Origin: QHWT01 sp963755695
GTDB taxonomy: Bacteria; Acidobacteriota; Vicinamibacteria; Vicinamibacterales; 2-12-FULL-66-21
DNA: 64,000 bases
Direction of reading: 5' to 3'
NCBI GenBank assembly: GCA_963755695.1
Contig: CAVWLB010000001.1
Span: 992,001-1,056,000 of the forward strand
Shown here: one piece after another, positions 39,176 through 48,561 of the stretch
How positions within the stretch are numbered: position 1 is the first letter of the stretch
How the letters are laid out: the number at the start of each line of letters is the position of its first letter
Program-made: the position numbers and the translations under genes
The notes under the pieces: model-generated
Told to the model about the DNA's origin: nothing
Databases searched by the model: none
Seen by the model: only the letters and a program-made list of their open reading frames with translations

Positions 39176-39772
39176 ATGGACACGGTTCCTGGGCACGGGG
39201 AATTCAAGAAACGCTGGACGCCCACCACCACGGCGTTCCAGCGCCTGCTCGCGTGGCTCGACGAGGGTGTCGACTCGGGCGGCGAAAAGTACGAAGAGAT
39301 GCGACGACGGCTCGTCGCCTACTTCGAACGCAAGCGGTGCGCCTCACCGTACGATCTTGCCGATGACACGCTGAACCGCGTGACGCGGCGGCTCGAGGAG
39401 ACCGGAACCATCGCCGATCCGGCCCCACCGCGCTACTGCTACATCGTCGCGCGCTACGTGTTCCTCGAATACCTGCGCAGTCCCGAACACAAGCAAGCGA
39501 CGCTCGCACCGGACATGGCTGCCGGCTCCCCGGTGGTCGACCAGTGGAGCGAACGGCGCCAGGATTGTCTGGACCACTGTCTCGGCCAGCTGACTCCGGG
39601 AGATCGGGCGCTGATCCTCGACTACTATCAGGGCGAAACGCGGAACCGGATCGAGCAGCGGCGGGCGCTGGCGGCGCGCCTGCGCCTGACGGCCAACGCG
39701 CTGACCATCCGGGCGTGCCGGATTCGTGACAAGCTCCAGACCTGCGTCGGCGCCTGCCTGTCGGGACACTGA
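39176..39772 (+). CDS. Sigma-70-like RNA polymerase sigma factor of a CHAT cluster
   Basis: A 198-residue protein. Residues 30-75 resemble sigma region 2 (MRRRLVAYFERKRCASPYDL; ADDTLNRVTRRLEE), and the C-terminal part resembles region 4 (DRALILDYYQGETRNRIEQR; LAARLRLTANALTIRACRIR). ATG 39176 is listed; a TTG six bases earlier opens the same frame, and neither has a clear ribosome site. It heads a three-gene set with an anti-sigma-like membrane protein and a TPR-CHAT protein, separated by only 36 and about 98 bases. Divergent sigma factors of this type next to CHAT proteins recur in Acidobacteriota. Confidence 0.75.
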   Translation: MDTVPGHGEFKKRWTPTTTAFQRLLAWLDEGVDSGGEKYEEMRRRLVAYFERKRCASPYDLADDTLNRVTRRLEETGTIADPAPPRYCYIVARYVFLEYLRSPEHKQATLAPDMAAGSPVVDQWSERRQDCLDHCLGQLTPGDRALILDYYQGETRNRIEQRRALAARLRLTANALTIRACRIRDKLQTCVGACLSGH

Positions 39773-39808
39773 CATGTTTTTGCGGTTCCCGTCTTATCAA
39801 GTGTGACG

Positions 39809-40684
39809 ATGTCGATGCCTCGTGGCGACCGTCCGCTGGATCCCCTGCTCGTGAGCTACTTGCTGGGCGCGCTTCCCGACCACGAGACCGAGCGCCTCGA
39901 CGAGTTGAGCATTGCGGACGATGACTTTGCGATTCGGCTCAGTGCGACCGAGCACGATTTGGTTGACGCCTATGTCAGGGGAGAGTTGTACGGCGAGACC
40001 CTCGATCGTTTCCGTCTGCGCTATCTCTCGACACGGGCAGGCCGGGAGAAGGTCACGTTCGGGGAAACGTTGTTCGCTCGTCAACAAGCTGCCAGCCGGA
40101 GCGACCGCCCGCCTGCCCATGCGTCATGGCTCGCCCCAGGTCTCATGCGGCAGTGGGCAGTCGCGGCCGTCGCACTCATTGCGGTGACCATCGCGGCCGT
40201 TCTCTTTGCCGACAACGTGCGGCTGCGGCGGGAGGCGGCCAACGCGCGGGCCGCACTCGCACAGCGCACCTCACCGCCACAGCCGCCCATCGCCGTCACT
40301 CCTGCGCCCGAGTCCACCGTCGCCCGGAGCACACCAGCGGAATCGAATCCGGCACCGCTCGCAGTGCTCTTTCCGACACGGCGCGGTGCCGGTGACGTGC
40401 CGACGATTGCCATTCCGCGGAGCGGCAGCGTGACGTTGCAACTGGTGCTCGAGTTCGACGATTTTCCACAGTACACGATTGAGCTGACGGGACCGGGCCG
40501 CACGATCGCCTGGCGTGGTCCGGTCGTCGCGGCGGCAACGATCCGCGAGGGACGGGGGGTGTCGGCGACGATCCCGGTGTCGGCACTGAAGCCGCAACGA
40601 TACGTGTTCGAGGTCTCTGGAAAGCGCGCACGCGGGCCGGCCGAGCCCGTCGGAAGTTACCCGGTGCGCGTCGTGTTAGAGTAA
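39809..40684 (+). CDS. Anti-sigma-like single-pass membrane protein
   Basis: A 291-residue protein. Its N-terminus DPLLVSYLLGALPDHETERL, DELSIADDDFAIRLSATEHD matches the cytoplasmic start of acidobacterial zf-HC2/anti-sigma-type proteins but lacks the zinc-binding His and Cys residues. One membrane helix lies at about 116-136 (WAVAAVALIAVTIAAVLFAD), then a Pro/Ala linker and an outside beta-sandwich-like domain (TIELTGPGRTIAWRGPVVAA; LKPQRYVFEVSG). Start uncertain among GTG 39803, ATG 39809 and ATG 39815. It probably tethers the sigma factor upstream and senses an outside signal together with the CHAT protein downstream. Confidence 0.75.
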   Translation: MSMPRGDRPLDPLLVSYLLGALPDHETERLDELSIADDDFAIRLSATEHDLVDAYVRGELYGETLDRFRLRYLSTRAGREKVTFGETLFARQQAASRSDRPPAHASWLAPGLMRQWAVAAVALIAVTIAAVLFADNVRLRREAANARAALAQRTSPPQPPIAVTPAPESTVARSTPAESNPAPLAVLFPTRRGAGDVPTIAIPRSGSVTLQLVLEFDDFPQYTIELTGPGRTIAWRGPVVAAATIREGRGVSATIPVSALKPQRYVFEVSGKRARGPAEPVGSYPVRVVLE

Positions 40685-40782
40685 CCGGCCCAGCGTCGCC
40701 GGGTCGCGGTGACCGCCCTGGCGCTTCGGTGGACCAGACGTGCGCAAGCCCCCAGCTATTCCGGTTAGCGTGGAGGTTTTCC

Positions 40783-43700
40783 GTGACGCGAGTCCTCGCA
40801 GTCGCGTTCGCGCTGTCGGCGTCGTTCCTTGCTCCAGGCGAAGACGTCACAACGCTCGAACGCGGCCAAACCATTGAACGACAGATTTCCGCGGACGGCC
40901 GAGACACATATCGCATCGCGCTCGAGGCCGCACAATACGCCGCCGTGGTCGTGGAGCAGCGCGGCATGGACGTCAGCCTCGAGCTGACCGATCCGGCCGG
41001 CAATTCCATTGCCCTGGTGCAGGACGAGATCACCACGTCCGGCGATGAGCGGCTTCAGATTGTCGCCGACACGGCCGGCGCCTACACCCTGACTGTATCC
41101 GCGGCCGTACCTCACGCCCCACCCGGGGAATATGGGATTTGCCTGATCGAGACCCGAGCCGCAACCGCCAACGATCGATCGGAAGATGAAATCACGCGCT
41201 TGCGCACGCAAGCGGCACGAATGAACGAGCAGGGCAAGGGCGCGGAAGCGCGCCCGCTGCTCGAGCGCGCGAGTGCTCTGGCCGAGGACCTGCACGGACC
41301 CGACGATCTGACGGTCGCGTTCATCGCCCGCGATCTCGGAGGGATCTACCTGGATCAGCGCGACCACGCAAAGGCGGAGTCGCAGTTCCAGCTGGCGATC
41401 CCGATCCTCGAAAAAATCCTGGGCTCGGACCATCCGGCGACGGCATTCGCCCTGAGCCGCCTGGGCGTCGTCTACGACCGAACCGGCCAACGCGCGAAAG
41501 CCGAAAAGCTGCTGCAGGACGCGCTCGACGTGACCGAACGAGCGCTGGGGCCCGATCACCCGCAAGTGGCGCGCTGTCTGGTGTCGCTCGCCAACCTTCG
41601 CGAACATGCGGGCGACGATGACAAGGCGGAGGAGCTCGAGCGACGCGCGATCGCGATCACCGAGCGCGCGGGGCTGACCGAGAGCATCCTGTTCGCGAAT
41701 CTGCTCAACAACCTCGGGATGGTCTATCTGAATCGCGACGATTACGACCGGGCAGACGAGCTCTTTCGCCGTTCGCTGCCGATTGGCGAACGGCTGCTCG
41801 GGCCGGACTCCTACTGGGTCGCCAACTCGCTGCAGAATCTCGGCATCATCGCGCGGCAACGGCGCGACTACGGCACCGCCGAGGAGTACTACCGCCGCGC
41901 GCTCGAGATCAGGCTGAAGACCGTCGGCCCGGATCATCCGGACATCGCGTCGAACCTCACCAACCTCGGGAATGTCTACGCGTCGAAGGGCGATTACGCC
42001 CGCGCCATCGAGACGCACGGCCGCGCGCTTCAGATTTGGGAACAGACGAGCGGTCCTTACGGCGGCGGAACGCTCACGGCGCTCGGCAACCTTGCCCGTG
42101 CCTACTCGTCGATCGGCGATATCCCGAAGGCGCTCGCGTACCAGCATCGCGTCGACGCCGCGGTTGAAAATCAACTCGCGATGAATCTGGCCATCGGATC
42201 CGAACGGCAGAAGCTCGCGTTTGCTGAGAGCCTCGCCGACCGCACGGATCGAACGATTTCCTTCAGCGTGAACCTGGCGCCGGCGAACCCGGACGCGGCG
42301 GCGCTGGCGGCGCTGGTTCTTCTGCAGCGGAAGGGACGCGTGCTCGATGCGATGACCGACACCCTGGCGACGCTGCGTGAGCACACCGCCGATGCCGACG
42401 ATCGCGAACTGCTCGGAGAGCTTGCCGAGGTGACCTCGCAGCTCGCGCGACTGGCTTTGAACGGGCCGCGCGGCACTCCGCTCGGCCAGCATCAGCAGGA
42501 GTTGAAGACGCTTTCCGACCGCAAAGAACGGCTGGAGGCGCAGATCAGCGAGCACAGTGCTGAATTCCGCGCCGCGTCGCGGGCGGTCACGATCGAGGGT
42601 GTTCAGACCGCTCTTCCTCCAGACGCCGCTCTGATCGAATTCGTCGTGTTCCGTCCGTTCAATCCGGGAGCGGCCACCTCGGCCGAAAGCTTCGGCGAGG
42701 CGCATTACGCCGCGTACGTCATTGCGCCGCGTACGACACCTCGCGGACGTGATCTCGGACCGGCGGGGAAGATCGATGAGGCGATACATGCGCTGCGCGA
42801 AGCGCTTCGCGACCCGACGAGGCACGATGTCGTCGGTCTCGCACGCGCCGCCGACGAGCGCGTGATGCGTCCGGTCCGCGCGCTGCTGCCAACCGTGTCG
42901 CGGCTCCTGATCTCGCCGGACGGCCAGCTCAATCTGCTGCCGTTCGAAGCGCTGCGCGACGAGCGCGGCCGGTATGCCATCGATCGTTATGCCATCACCT
43001 ATCTCACCAGCGGCCGGGACCTGCTGCGCCTCCAGGTACCGCGCGAGAGCCGGAGCACCGCGCTGGTCATTGCGGATCCATCGTTCGGCGAACCGGCGGT
43101 GACGCCGGCACGCGCGACCAGGCAAACGGCTGGAGGGAACGATCTGTCGACCGTCTACTTCACGCCTCTTCGTGGAACGACCGAGGAAGCCCGCGCGATC
43201 CAATCGCTGTTCCCCGAGGCGACGGTGCTCACCGGCGTGCGTGCGACCAAGGCAGCGCTCGCGCAGGCGGAGGCGCCGCGAATGCTCCATATCGCGAGCC
43301 ACGGATTCTTCCTCACCGATCCGTCAGCGGCCGGCGACGGGCCGGTCGGTGAGACGCGGTCGATCAGCGCCTCGGCGCGTGTCGAGAATCCCCTCCTGCG
43401 ATCGGGTCTTGCGCTTGCCGGCGCGAACCTGAACAAGTCGACGACCGACGGCGGCATTCTCACCGCCCTCGAAGCCGCGAACCTCAATCTCTGGGGCACC
43501 GAGCTCGTGACCCTGTCGGCGTGTGACACGGGAGTGGGAGTAGTCAGGAACGGAGAAGGAGTGTACGGGCTTCGGCGCGCGTTCTTCCTGGCCGGTGCCG
43601 AAACACTGGTCATGAGCCTCTGGCCGGTGAGCGACTACGTCACCCGCGAGATGATGACCGCCTATTACACAGGCCTCAAGCGCGGTCTCGGCCGCGGCGA

Positions 43701-43830
43701 GGCGCTGCGCGCAGCGCAGCGGGCCATGCGCGCCCGTCCCAACCGTCAGCACCCGTTCTACTGGGCCAGCTTCATTCAGGCTGGCGACTGGCGACCGCTC
43801 GACGCCGAACCCCCGGCGGCGTCGCGCTGA
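40783..43830 (+). CDS. Exported TPR-CHAT domain protein (caspase-like peptidase)
   Basis: A 1015-residue protein. A signal peptide opens it (VTRVLAVAFALSASFLAPGE), then a beta-domain (GQTIERQISADGRDTYRIAL). About eight TPRs of the 42-residue kinesin-light-chain type span roughly residues 135-470 (NNLGMVYLNRDDYDRADELF; TNLGNVYASKGDYARAIETH). The C-terminal CHAT domain keeps both catalytic residues: HIASHGFF with His840 and LSACDTG with Cys914. ATG-like GTG 40783 is chosen because GGAGG lies six bases upstream; the longer frame from 40729 hides the signal peptide. CHAT domains are separase/caspase-related proteases. The operon with sigma and anti-sigma-like genes suggests regulated proteolysis in signalling or self-destruction. 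Confidence 0.9.
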   Translation: MTRVLAVAFALSASFLAPGEDVTTLERGQTIERQISADGRDTYRIALEAAQYAAVVVEQRGMDVSLELTDPAGNSIALVQDEITTSGDERLQIVADTAGAYTLTVSAAVPHAPPGEYGICLIETRAATANDRSEDEITRLRTQAARMNEQGKGAEARPLLERASALAEDLHGPDDLTVAFIARDLGGIYLDQRDHAKAESQFQLAIPILEKILGSDHPATAFALSRLGVVYDRTGQRAKAEKLLQDALDVTERALGPDHPQVARCLVSLANLREHAGDDDKAEELERRAIAITERAGLTESILFANLLNNLGMVYLNRDDYDRADELFRRSLPIGERLLGPDSYWVANSLQNLGIIARQRRDYGTAEEYYRRALEIRLKTVGPDHPDIASNLTNLGNVYASKGDYARAIETHGRALQIWEQTSGPYGGGTLTALGNLARAYSSIGDIPKALAYQHRVDAAVENQLAMNLAIGSERQKLAFAESLADRTDRTISFSVNLAPANPDAAALAALVLLQRKGRVLDAMTDTLATLREHTADADDRELLGELAEVTSQLARLALNGPRGTPLGQHQQELKTLSDRKERLEAQISEHSAEFRAASRAVTIEGVQTALPPDAALIEFVVFRPFNPGAATSAESFGEAHYAAYVIAPRTTPRGRDLGPAGKIDEAIHALREALRDPTRHDVVGLARAADERVMRPVRALLPTVSRLLISPDGQLNLLPFEALRDERGRYAIDRYAITYLTSGRDLLRLQVPRESRSTALVIADPSFGEPAVTPARATRQTAGGNDLSTVYFTPLRGTTEEARAIQSLFPEATVLTGVRATKAALAQAEAPRMLHIASHGFFLTDPSAAGDGPVGETRSISASARVENPLLRSGLALAGANLNKSTTDGGILTALEAANLNLWGTELVTLSACDTGVGVVRNGEGVYGLRRAFFLAGAETLVMSLWPVSDYVTREMMTAYYTGLKRGLGRGEALRAAQRAMRARPNRQHPFYWASFIQAGDWRPLDAEPPAASR

Positions 43831-43875
43831 AAGGTTTTCGCAGGATCCGCCTCATCCCGGTGTAGGGGGTAATCC

Positions 43876-45276
43876 ATGATCAGACGAGCGTGTTTCGGCC
43901 TCGCGGTGGTGGTCTGTGCGGGCATGACGGTTGGTCTGTTCGCTATCGGGAGGGCCGCCAGGGCCGACGAGAAGGGACCGAATCTGCTCGCCTTCGAGGA
44001 TGCGGCAGGCCAGGTGCGCACGTTCAACGTGAACGGCGCAATCGATGAAGACAACCCGTTCTTTCAGGATCTTGGCACCAACGGGCGGCGATGCGTGTCG
44101 TGCCATCAGCCTGAGAGCGCCTGGACCATCACTCCGGCAAACGTGCAACGACGGTTCGTCGCCACTCGTGGCACCGATCCAATCTTCACCAACAACGATG
44201 GATCGAACTGCGAAGGCGTGCTGCCGCAGACCCTTGCGGAAAAGCGAATGGCCTACGGCCTGCTGCTGACGCGCGGGCTGATTCGGGTCGGCCTCGACGT
44301 GCCGTCCGGAGCCGAGTTCGCGATCGACAGCGTGTCGGATCCCAACCGATGTCTGCCCGCAACCAACGATGCGTCGCTCTATCGCCGGCCGCTTCCGTCG
44401 ACGAATCTGAGGTTCCTGACCGCGGTCATGTGGGACGGCCGTGAATCTTCCGCCACCACCACGCTGCTCCAGGACCTGGGCAAACAGGCGAACGATGCCA
44501 CACGTGGACATGCCGCCGCGGCACAGGACCTGACGCCGGCGCAGGCTCGACAGATCGTCAACTTCGAGATCGGCCTGTTCACGGCGCAGGCGCAAGATCG
44601 GGCCGCGGGCAACCTCAACGCGCACGGCGCGAACGGCGGTCCGGTTGCCGTGGCCAAACAACCGTTCTTCATCGGGATCAACGACCCGGTCGGCCTGAAT
44701 CCCACCAACGCTTCATTCAATCCCAGGGCGTTCAGCTTGTTCGATGCCTGGCGCGCGCTCGGACAGGGGAGGGGTGACGACCAGGACCACCGCGGCGCGA
44801 TCGCCCGCGGGCAGGAGATTTTCAACACCAAGCCGATCACGTTGAGCGGGGTCGGCGGCCTGAACGGCCAGACGTTCAGCAACGGTGTCACGCTTCCCGG
44901 CTCTTTCGTCGGCACCTGCACCACGTGTCACGACTCGCCGAACGTGGGAGATCACTCGGTCAAGGCGCCGCTCGACATCGGCTTGACCGATCCAGCCGTC
45001 GCACCCTACCTGCCGGTCTACACGCTCCGCAACCTGACCACGGGAGAGACGGTGCAGACGACGGATCCCGGCCGCGCCATGATTACCGGCAAGTGGGCGG
45101 ATATCGGCCGCTTCAAGGGTCCGGTGCTTCGCGCGCTCGCGGCGCGGGCGCCGTACTTCCACAACGGTTCCGCCGCCACGCTCGACGAAGTCGTCGACTT
45201 CTACCAGCGCCGCTTCGGCATCCCTCTGACCGCACAGGAGCGTTCGGATCTGATCGCGTTCTTGCGGGCCCTCTAA
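43876..45276 (+). CDS. Diheme cytochrome c, cytochrome-c-peroxidase/MauG-like
   Basis: A 466-residue exported protein (signal MIRRACFGLAVVVCAGMTVG). Two c-type heme sites: CVSCH (Cys73-His77) and CTTCH (Cys348-His352). The motif TNLRFLTAVMWDGRESS is typical of di-heme peroxidase-like proteins, and the end (LRALAARAPYFHNGSAATLD; DFYQRRFGIPLTAQERSDLI) matches the family C-terminus. It follows the CHAT gene by 45 bases and may be co-transcribed, though a functional link is unproven. The reaction could be peroxide reduction or oxidation of a small molecule. Confidence 0.88.
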   Translation: MIRRACFGLAVVVCAGMTVGLFAIGRAARADEKGPNLLAFEDAAGQVRTFNVNGAIDEDNPFFQDLGTNGRRCVSCHQPESAWTITPANVQRRFVATRGTDPIFTNNDGSNCEGVLPQTLAEKRMAYGLLLTRGLIRVGLDVPSGAEFAIDSVSDPNRCLPATNDASLYRRPLPSTNLRFLTAVMWDGRESSATTTLLQDLGKQANDATRGHAAAAQDLTPAQARQIVNFEIGLFTAQAQDRAAGNLNAHGANGGPVAVAKQPFFIGINDPVGLNPTNASFNPRAFSLFDAWRALGQGRGDDQDHRGAIARGQEIFNTKPITLSGVGGLNGQTFSNGVTLPGSFVGTCTTCHDSPNVGDHSVKAPLDIGLTDPAVAPYLPVYTLRNLTTGETVQTTDPGRAMITGKWADIGRFKGPVLRALAARAPYFHNGSAATLDEVVDFYQRRFGIPLTAQERSDLIAFLRAL

Positions 45277-45278
45277 CC

Positions 45279-45420
45279 GGTTCGCTGGTTCTCAGGTTCT
45301 CAGGTTCTCGGGTTCACGGGTTCACGGGTTCGGGTTCGCGGGTTCGAGAACCGGTGAACCTGCGAGAACCCTGCGAACCTGTGAACCTGTGAACCTGTGA
45401 ACCCGAGAACCCGAGAACCA
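45279..45420. repeat. Large inverted array of 8-nt GGTTCTCA / GAGAACCY units
   Basis: Directly after the cytochrome stop codon the left arm runs as GGTTCTCA, GGTTCTCA, GGTTCTCG, GGTTCACG, GGTTCACG, GGTTCGCG and so on to about 45346. The right arm runs as TGCGAACC, TGTGAACC (three times), CGAGAACC (twice) to 45419. The unit is the one at 17455-17534, but here both orientations face each other, giving a potential 60-bp hairpin between a gene end and the PadR promoter. Confidence 0.9.
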
Positions 45421-45433
45421 CAAGCGTAGGGTG

Positions 45434-45472
45434 TAGACGGCCTCCATCCTCGGATGTAGAATGTCTACATCC
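45434..45472 (+). promoter_or_regulatory. Promoter with a perfect 9-base-arm palindrome upstream of PadR
   Basis: The arms GGATGTAGA (45452-45460) and TCTACATCC (45464-45472) flank ATG and are perfectly complementary. A good -10 box, TAGAAT (45457-45462), lies inside the palindrome, and a weak -35 (TAGACG, 45434-45439) sits 17 bases upstream. The palindrome ends one base before the PadR start codon at 45474, so transcription probably starts only a few bases before it. A PadR dimer bound here would occlude the promoter. Confidence 0.7.
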
Positions 45473-45473
45473 T

Positions 45474-45836
45474 ATGGCCAAGGCCGCACGCTACCGGAAC
45501 CGGATCGAGCTGCTGCAGGGGACGCTCGATCTGCTCATCCTCCAGACCCTGCAGTGGGGCCCCCAGCACGGCTATGGGATTGCCCAGGCGATCCGCGCCG
45601 GCTCGAGCGACGTGTTGCAGGTGGACACCGGGTCGCTCTACCCGGCGCTGCACCGTCTCGAGCGGCAGAAGTGGATCGCCGCGACCTGGAAGGTTTCCGC
45701 GAACAAGCAGCGCACGCGCGTCTATCGCCTGACCGCCGCCGGGCGCCGGCAGCTCGCATCGGAACGGTCGCGGTGGCAGATGCTGGTCGACGCGATGGCG
45801 GGGGTGCTGGCCGATACGCAGAGAGGCGAAACATGA
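45474..45836 (+). CDS. PadR family transcriptional regulator
   Basis: A 120-residue PadR protein: RIELLQGTLDLLILQTLQWG, GYGIAQAIRAGSSDVLQVDT, SLYPALHRLERQKWIAATWK, YRLTAAGRRQLASER. Its stop overlaps the start of the ADOP permease gene (ATGA), so the two are tightly coupled. The palindrome over its promoter suggests autorepression released by a ligand, perhaps one exported or sensed by the permease. Confidence 0.93.
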   Translation: MAKAARYRNRIELLQGTLDLLILQTLQWGPQHGYGIAQAIRAGSSDVLQVDTGSLYPALHRLERQKWIAATWKVSANKQRTRVYRLTAAGRRQLASERSRWQMLVDAMAGVLADTQRGET

Positions 45837-48508
45837 GCGGATCACGACGCCGGCGGGACGAGGAGCTGCGCGAGGAAATCGCCTCACACCTCAGGATGGC
45901 GACCGAGGATCGTATCGGCCGCGGCATGCGTCCGGACGAAGCGGCCGCCGATGCGCGCCGCGAGCTCGGCAACATCTCGCAGATCCAGGAGGCCACCCGC
46001 GACGTGTGGGGCGGCCGCTGGATCGACGCGCTGGCGCAGGATCTCCGCTACGCCTTCCGCGTCTTCCGCCGGAATCGCAGCTTCGCGGTCGTGGCGATCG
46101 TTTCACTCGCGCTCGGCATCGGCGCGAACGCGGCGCTCTTTCAAGTGGTCGACGCCGTGCGCCTCCAGTCGCTGCCCGTCGCCGATCCCTCGTCGCTGGT
46201 CGAAGTCCGCATCACCGACATGGCCGGGGCTCGCGGCAGTTTCGAGACCTGGCATCCGGCAGTGACCTACCCGATCTGGCGGGAGATCCAGGCGCGTCAG
46301 CAGGCGTTGTCCGGCGTGTTCGCCTGGGGATCGGACAGATTCAACCTGACCGATGGTGGAGAAGTGCAAACCGCGCAGGGCCTTTGGGTCACCGGCAACC
46401 TGTTCGGCGTGCTGGGGGTACGCCCGGTCATCGGCCGCTTGCTGACGAGCGCCGACGACACTCCTGGATGCGCGCCGCGGGCGGTGCTTGGCTACGCCTT
46501 CTGGCAGCGTGCTTATGGTGGCAGCCCCGCCGTCATCGGACAGACGGTCTCGCTCAGCGCGCACGCGGTGGAGATCGTCGGCGTGTCGCCACCCGCGTTT
46601 CACGGTCTCGAGGTTGGACGCACGTTCGACGTGGCCCTTCCGGTGTGCGCCGATCCCGTGTTCAGCGACGACGGCCAAGGACGGTTGCCGCTCGGCACCG
46701 ACTGGTGGCTCAGCGTGTTCGGCCGGCTGAAGCCGGGTTGGTCGGTCGACCGGGCATCGGCGCACCTTCAAGCGATCTCGCCGGAGCTCTTTCGCGCCGC
46801 CCTTCCATCGAAATATCCCTCGGAGAGCGTTGCGAAATATCTCGACTTCAAGCTGAACGCCTACGAGGGCGGCTCGGGGCTCTCGCAGTTGCGCGAGACG
46901 TATGAGTCGCCGCTCTGGCTGCTTCTCGGAATCGCCGGTCTCGTGCTGGTGATCGCCTGTGCGAATCTCGCCAACCTGCTGCTGGCGCGCGCGACCGCGC
47001 GTCAGCGCGAGATCGCGGTGCGCCTCAGTCTTGGCGCCGGACGGGGACGCGTGATCCGTCAACTGCTCACGGAAAGTCTGTTGCTCGCCGCAATCGGAGG
47101 CGGGCTCGGTCTGCTGCTGGCGCACACCCTCAGCCAATCCTTTGTCGCGCTGCTCGACCAGTCGAATGCCGCCGCCCTCCCGCTCGGTCTCGACTGGCGG
47201 GTGCTGGGATTCACTGCGGGGCTCGCCGGTCTGACCTGCCTGTTGTTCGGTCTTGCGCCGGCGATGAACGTCACGCGAGTCAACGCAAGCGCGGTGATGC
47301 GGGCCAGCTCGCGGGGTGCCACCTCGGGCCGCGAGGCGATCGGCTTGCGGCGTGCGCTCGTGGTTGCGCAAATCGCGCTGTCGATCGTTCTTTTGTTCGG
47401 CTCCCTGCTATTTGCCCGGACGCTGCACAACCTCACCACCGCCGATCCGGGCTTCAATCCCAAGGGGATTGTCGTCGCCGGCATCACTTTCCGGCGCCTC
47501 GACGTGTCCGAGGATCGCCGCGCGAGGTTCCGTCGCGAGCTGGTCGACCGGGTGCGGGCCTTGCCTGGTGTGCAGGGGGCGGCGGCCGTCCGAATCGTGC
47601 CGCTCGGCGGCAATGGGATTGGCAACGACGTCTGGCCCGAAGGCGATCGCTCGCGCCAGTTCAACTCGCTGTTCAACATGACCGGGCCAGGCTACTTCGC
47701 GACCCTGGGGACGCCCCTCATTGCCGGCCGCGACTTCGACGACCGCGACACGCCCCAGTCCAGGCCGGTGGCCGTCGTCAGCGAGCGCTTCGCCGACAAG
47801 CTGGCGCCTGGGCGGTCTATTGTCGGCACGCGCTTCACGCGGCAGGCGACCCCGAGCAGTCCGGAGAGAACCTTTGAGATCATTGGCGTCGTGAAGAACT
47901 CCACCTACTCGGATCTGAAGGAAGAGCTCTGGCCGGTCGTGTTTCTCGCGGACGCGCAGTCGAGTCCGGCCGCATACCTGGAGATGATCGTTCGGTCGGC
48001 GCTCCCCCCCGCGACGGTGACGTCGTCGATCACGCGAACGCTCACCGATGTGGATTCGCGGATCGGCGTCACCTACAGCGTGATGACCAGCGACATACGA
48101 GACACGCTGGTGCGCGAACGCCTGCTGGCCATGCTGTCCGGCGGCTTTGGCGCGCTGGCTGCGATTCTGACGCTGGTCGGCCTGTATGGTCTGGTCGCCT
48201 ACACCGTCGCCCGGCGCACCAACGAAATCGGCATTCGCATGGCACTGGGCGCGCGCGGCGGTGACATCGCGAGGCTGATCGTGCAGGAAACCGGCGTGCT
48301 CCTGGTGGTAGGAATCGTGGCTGGTGTCGTGCTCGCGCTGGCTGGCGGCCGTGCGGCCGCCTCTCTCTTGTTTGGCGTGCGACCGCACGATCCGCTGACC
48401 CTTCTCGGGGCCGTCCTGGGCCTTGCGCTCATTGCGCTCGGCGCAAGCTATTTGCCGTCCCGCCGCGCCATGAAGATCGAGCCCGTCGCCGCGCTGCGGG
48501 TCGACTAG
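45833..48508 (+). CDS. MacB/FtsX-type ADOP permease with N-terminal PadR-associated domain
   Basis: An 891-residue permease. Residues 1-80 form the helical PadR-associated domain (DEELREEIASHLRMATEDRI; PDEAAADARRELGNISQIQE). The core follows: IVSLALGIGANAALFQVVDA, a MacB_PCD domain (FGRLKPGWSVD), an FtsX core VLVIACANLANLLLARATAR, a second periplasmic domain, and a C-terminal FtsX core GLYGLVAYTVARRTNEIGIR ending IEPVAALRVD. ATG 45833 overlaps the PadR stop and is preceded by GAGAGG. A longer frame reaching back to 45461 is spurious, lying across the PadR gene. Confidence 0.92.
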   Translation: MSGSRRRRDEELREEIASHLRMATEDRIGRGMRPDEAAADARRELGNISQIQEATRDVWGGRWIDALAQDLRYAFRVFRRNRSFAVVAIVSLALGIGANAALFQVVDAVRLQSLPVADPSSLVEVRITDMAGARGSFETWHPAVTYPIWREIQARQQALSGVFAWGSDRFNLTDGGEVQTAQGLWVTGNLFGVLGVRPVIGRLLTSADDTPGCAPRAVLGYAFWQRAYGGSPAVIGQTVSLSAHAVEIVGVSPPAFHGLEVGRTFDVALPVCADPVFSDDGQGRLPLGTDWWLSVFGRLKPGWSVDRASAHLQAISPELFRAALPSKYPSESVAKYLDFKLNAYEGGSGLSQLRETYESPLWLLLGIAGLVLVIACANLANLLLARATARQREIAVRLSLGAGRGRVIRQLLTESLLLAAIGGGLGLLLAHTLSQSFVALLDQSNAAALPLGLDWRVLGFTAGLAGLTCLLFGLAPAMNVTRVNASAVMRASSRGATSGREAIGLRRALVVAQIALSIVLLFGSLLFARTLHNLTTADPGFNPKGIVVAGITFRRLDVSEDRRARFRRELVDRVRALPGVQGAAAVRIVPLGGNGIGNDVWPEGDRSRQFNSLFNMTGPGYFATLGTPLIAGRDFDDRDTPQSRPVAVVSERFADKLAPGRSIVGTRFTRQATPSSPERTFEIIGVVKNSTYSDLKEELWPVVFLADAQSSPAAYLEMIVRSALPPATVTSSITRTLTDVDSRIGVTYSVMTSDIRDTLVRERLLAMLSGGFGALAAILTLVGLYGLVAYTVARRTNEIGIRMALGARGGDIARLIVQETGVLLVVGIVAGVVLALAGGRAAASLLFGVRPHDPLTLLGAVLGLALIALGASYLPSRRAMKIEPVAALRVD

Positions 48509-48561
48509 CGGCGATTACGCTGACGGCTCAGGACTCCAGGCTCACGGTCATTCGGCGGCGT

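Noticed and set aside
40765..43302. Open frame of 845 codons on the minus strand opposite the CHAT gene
   Set aside because: It is an antisense shadow of a high-GC gene: no family motifs, Arg/Gln-rich composition, while the plus strand has TPR and CHAT motifs.
45335..45360. tRNA gene, because GGTTCGA resembles a T-loop
   Set aside because: The motif is part of the octamer array; no acceptor, D or anticodon stems can be laid out around it.
45461..45832. N-terminal extension of the ADOP permease back to 45461
   Set aside because: It lies across the PadR gene in another frame; ATG 45833 overlaps the PadR stop and begins the known domain.
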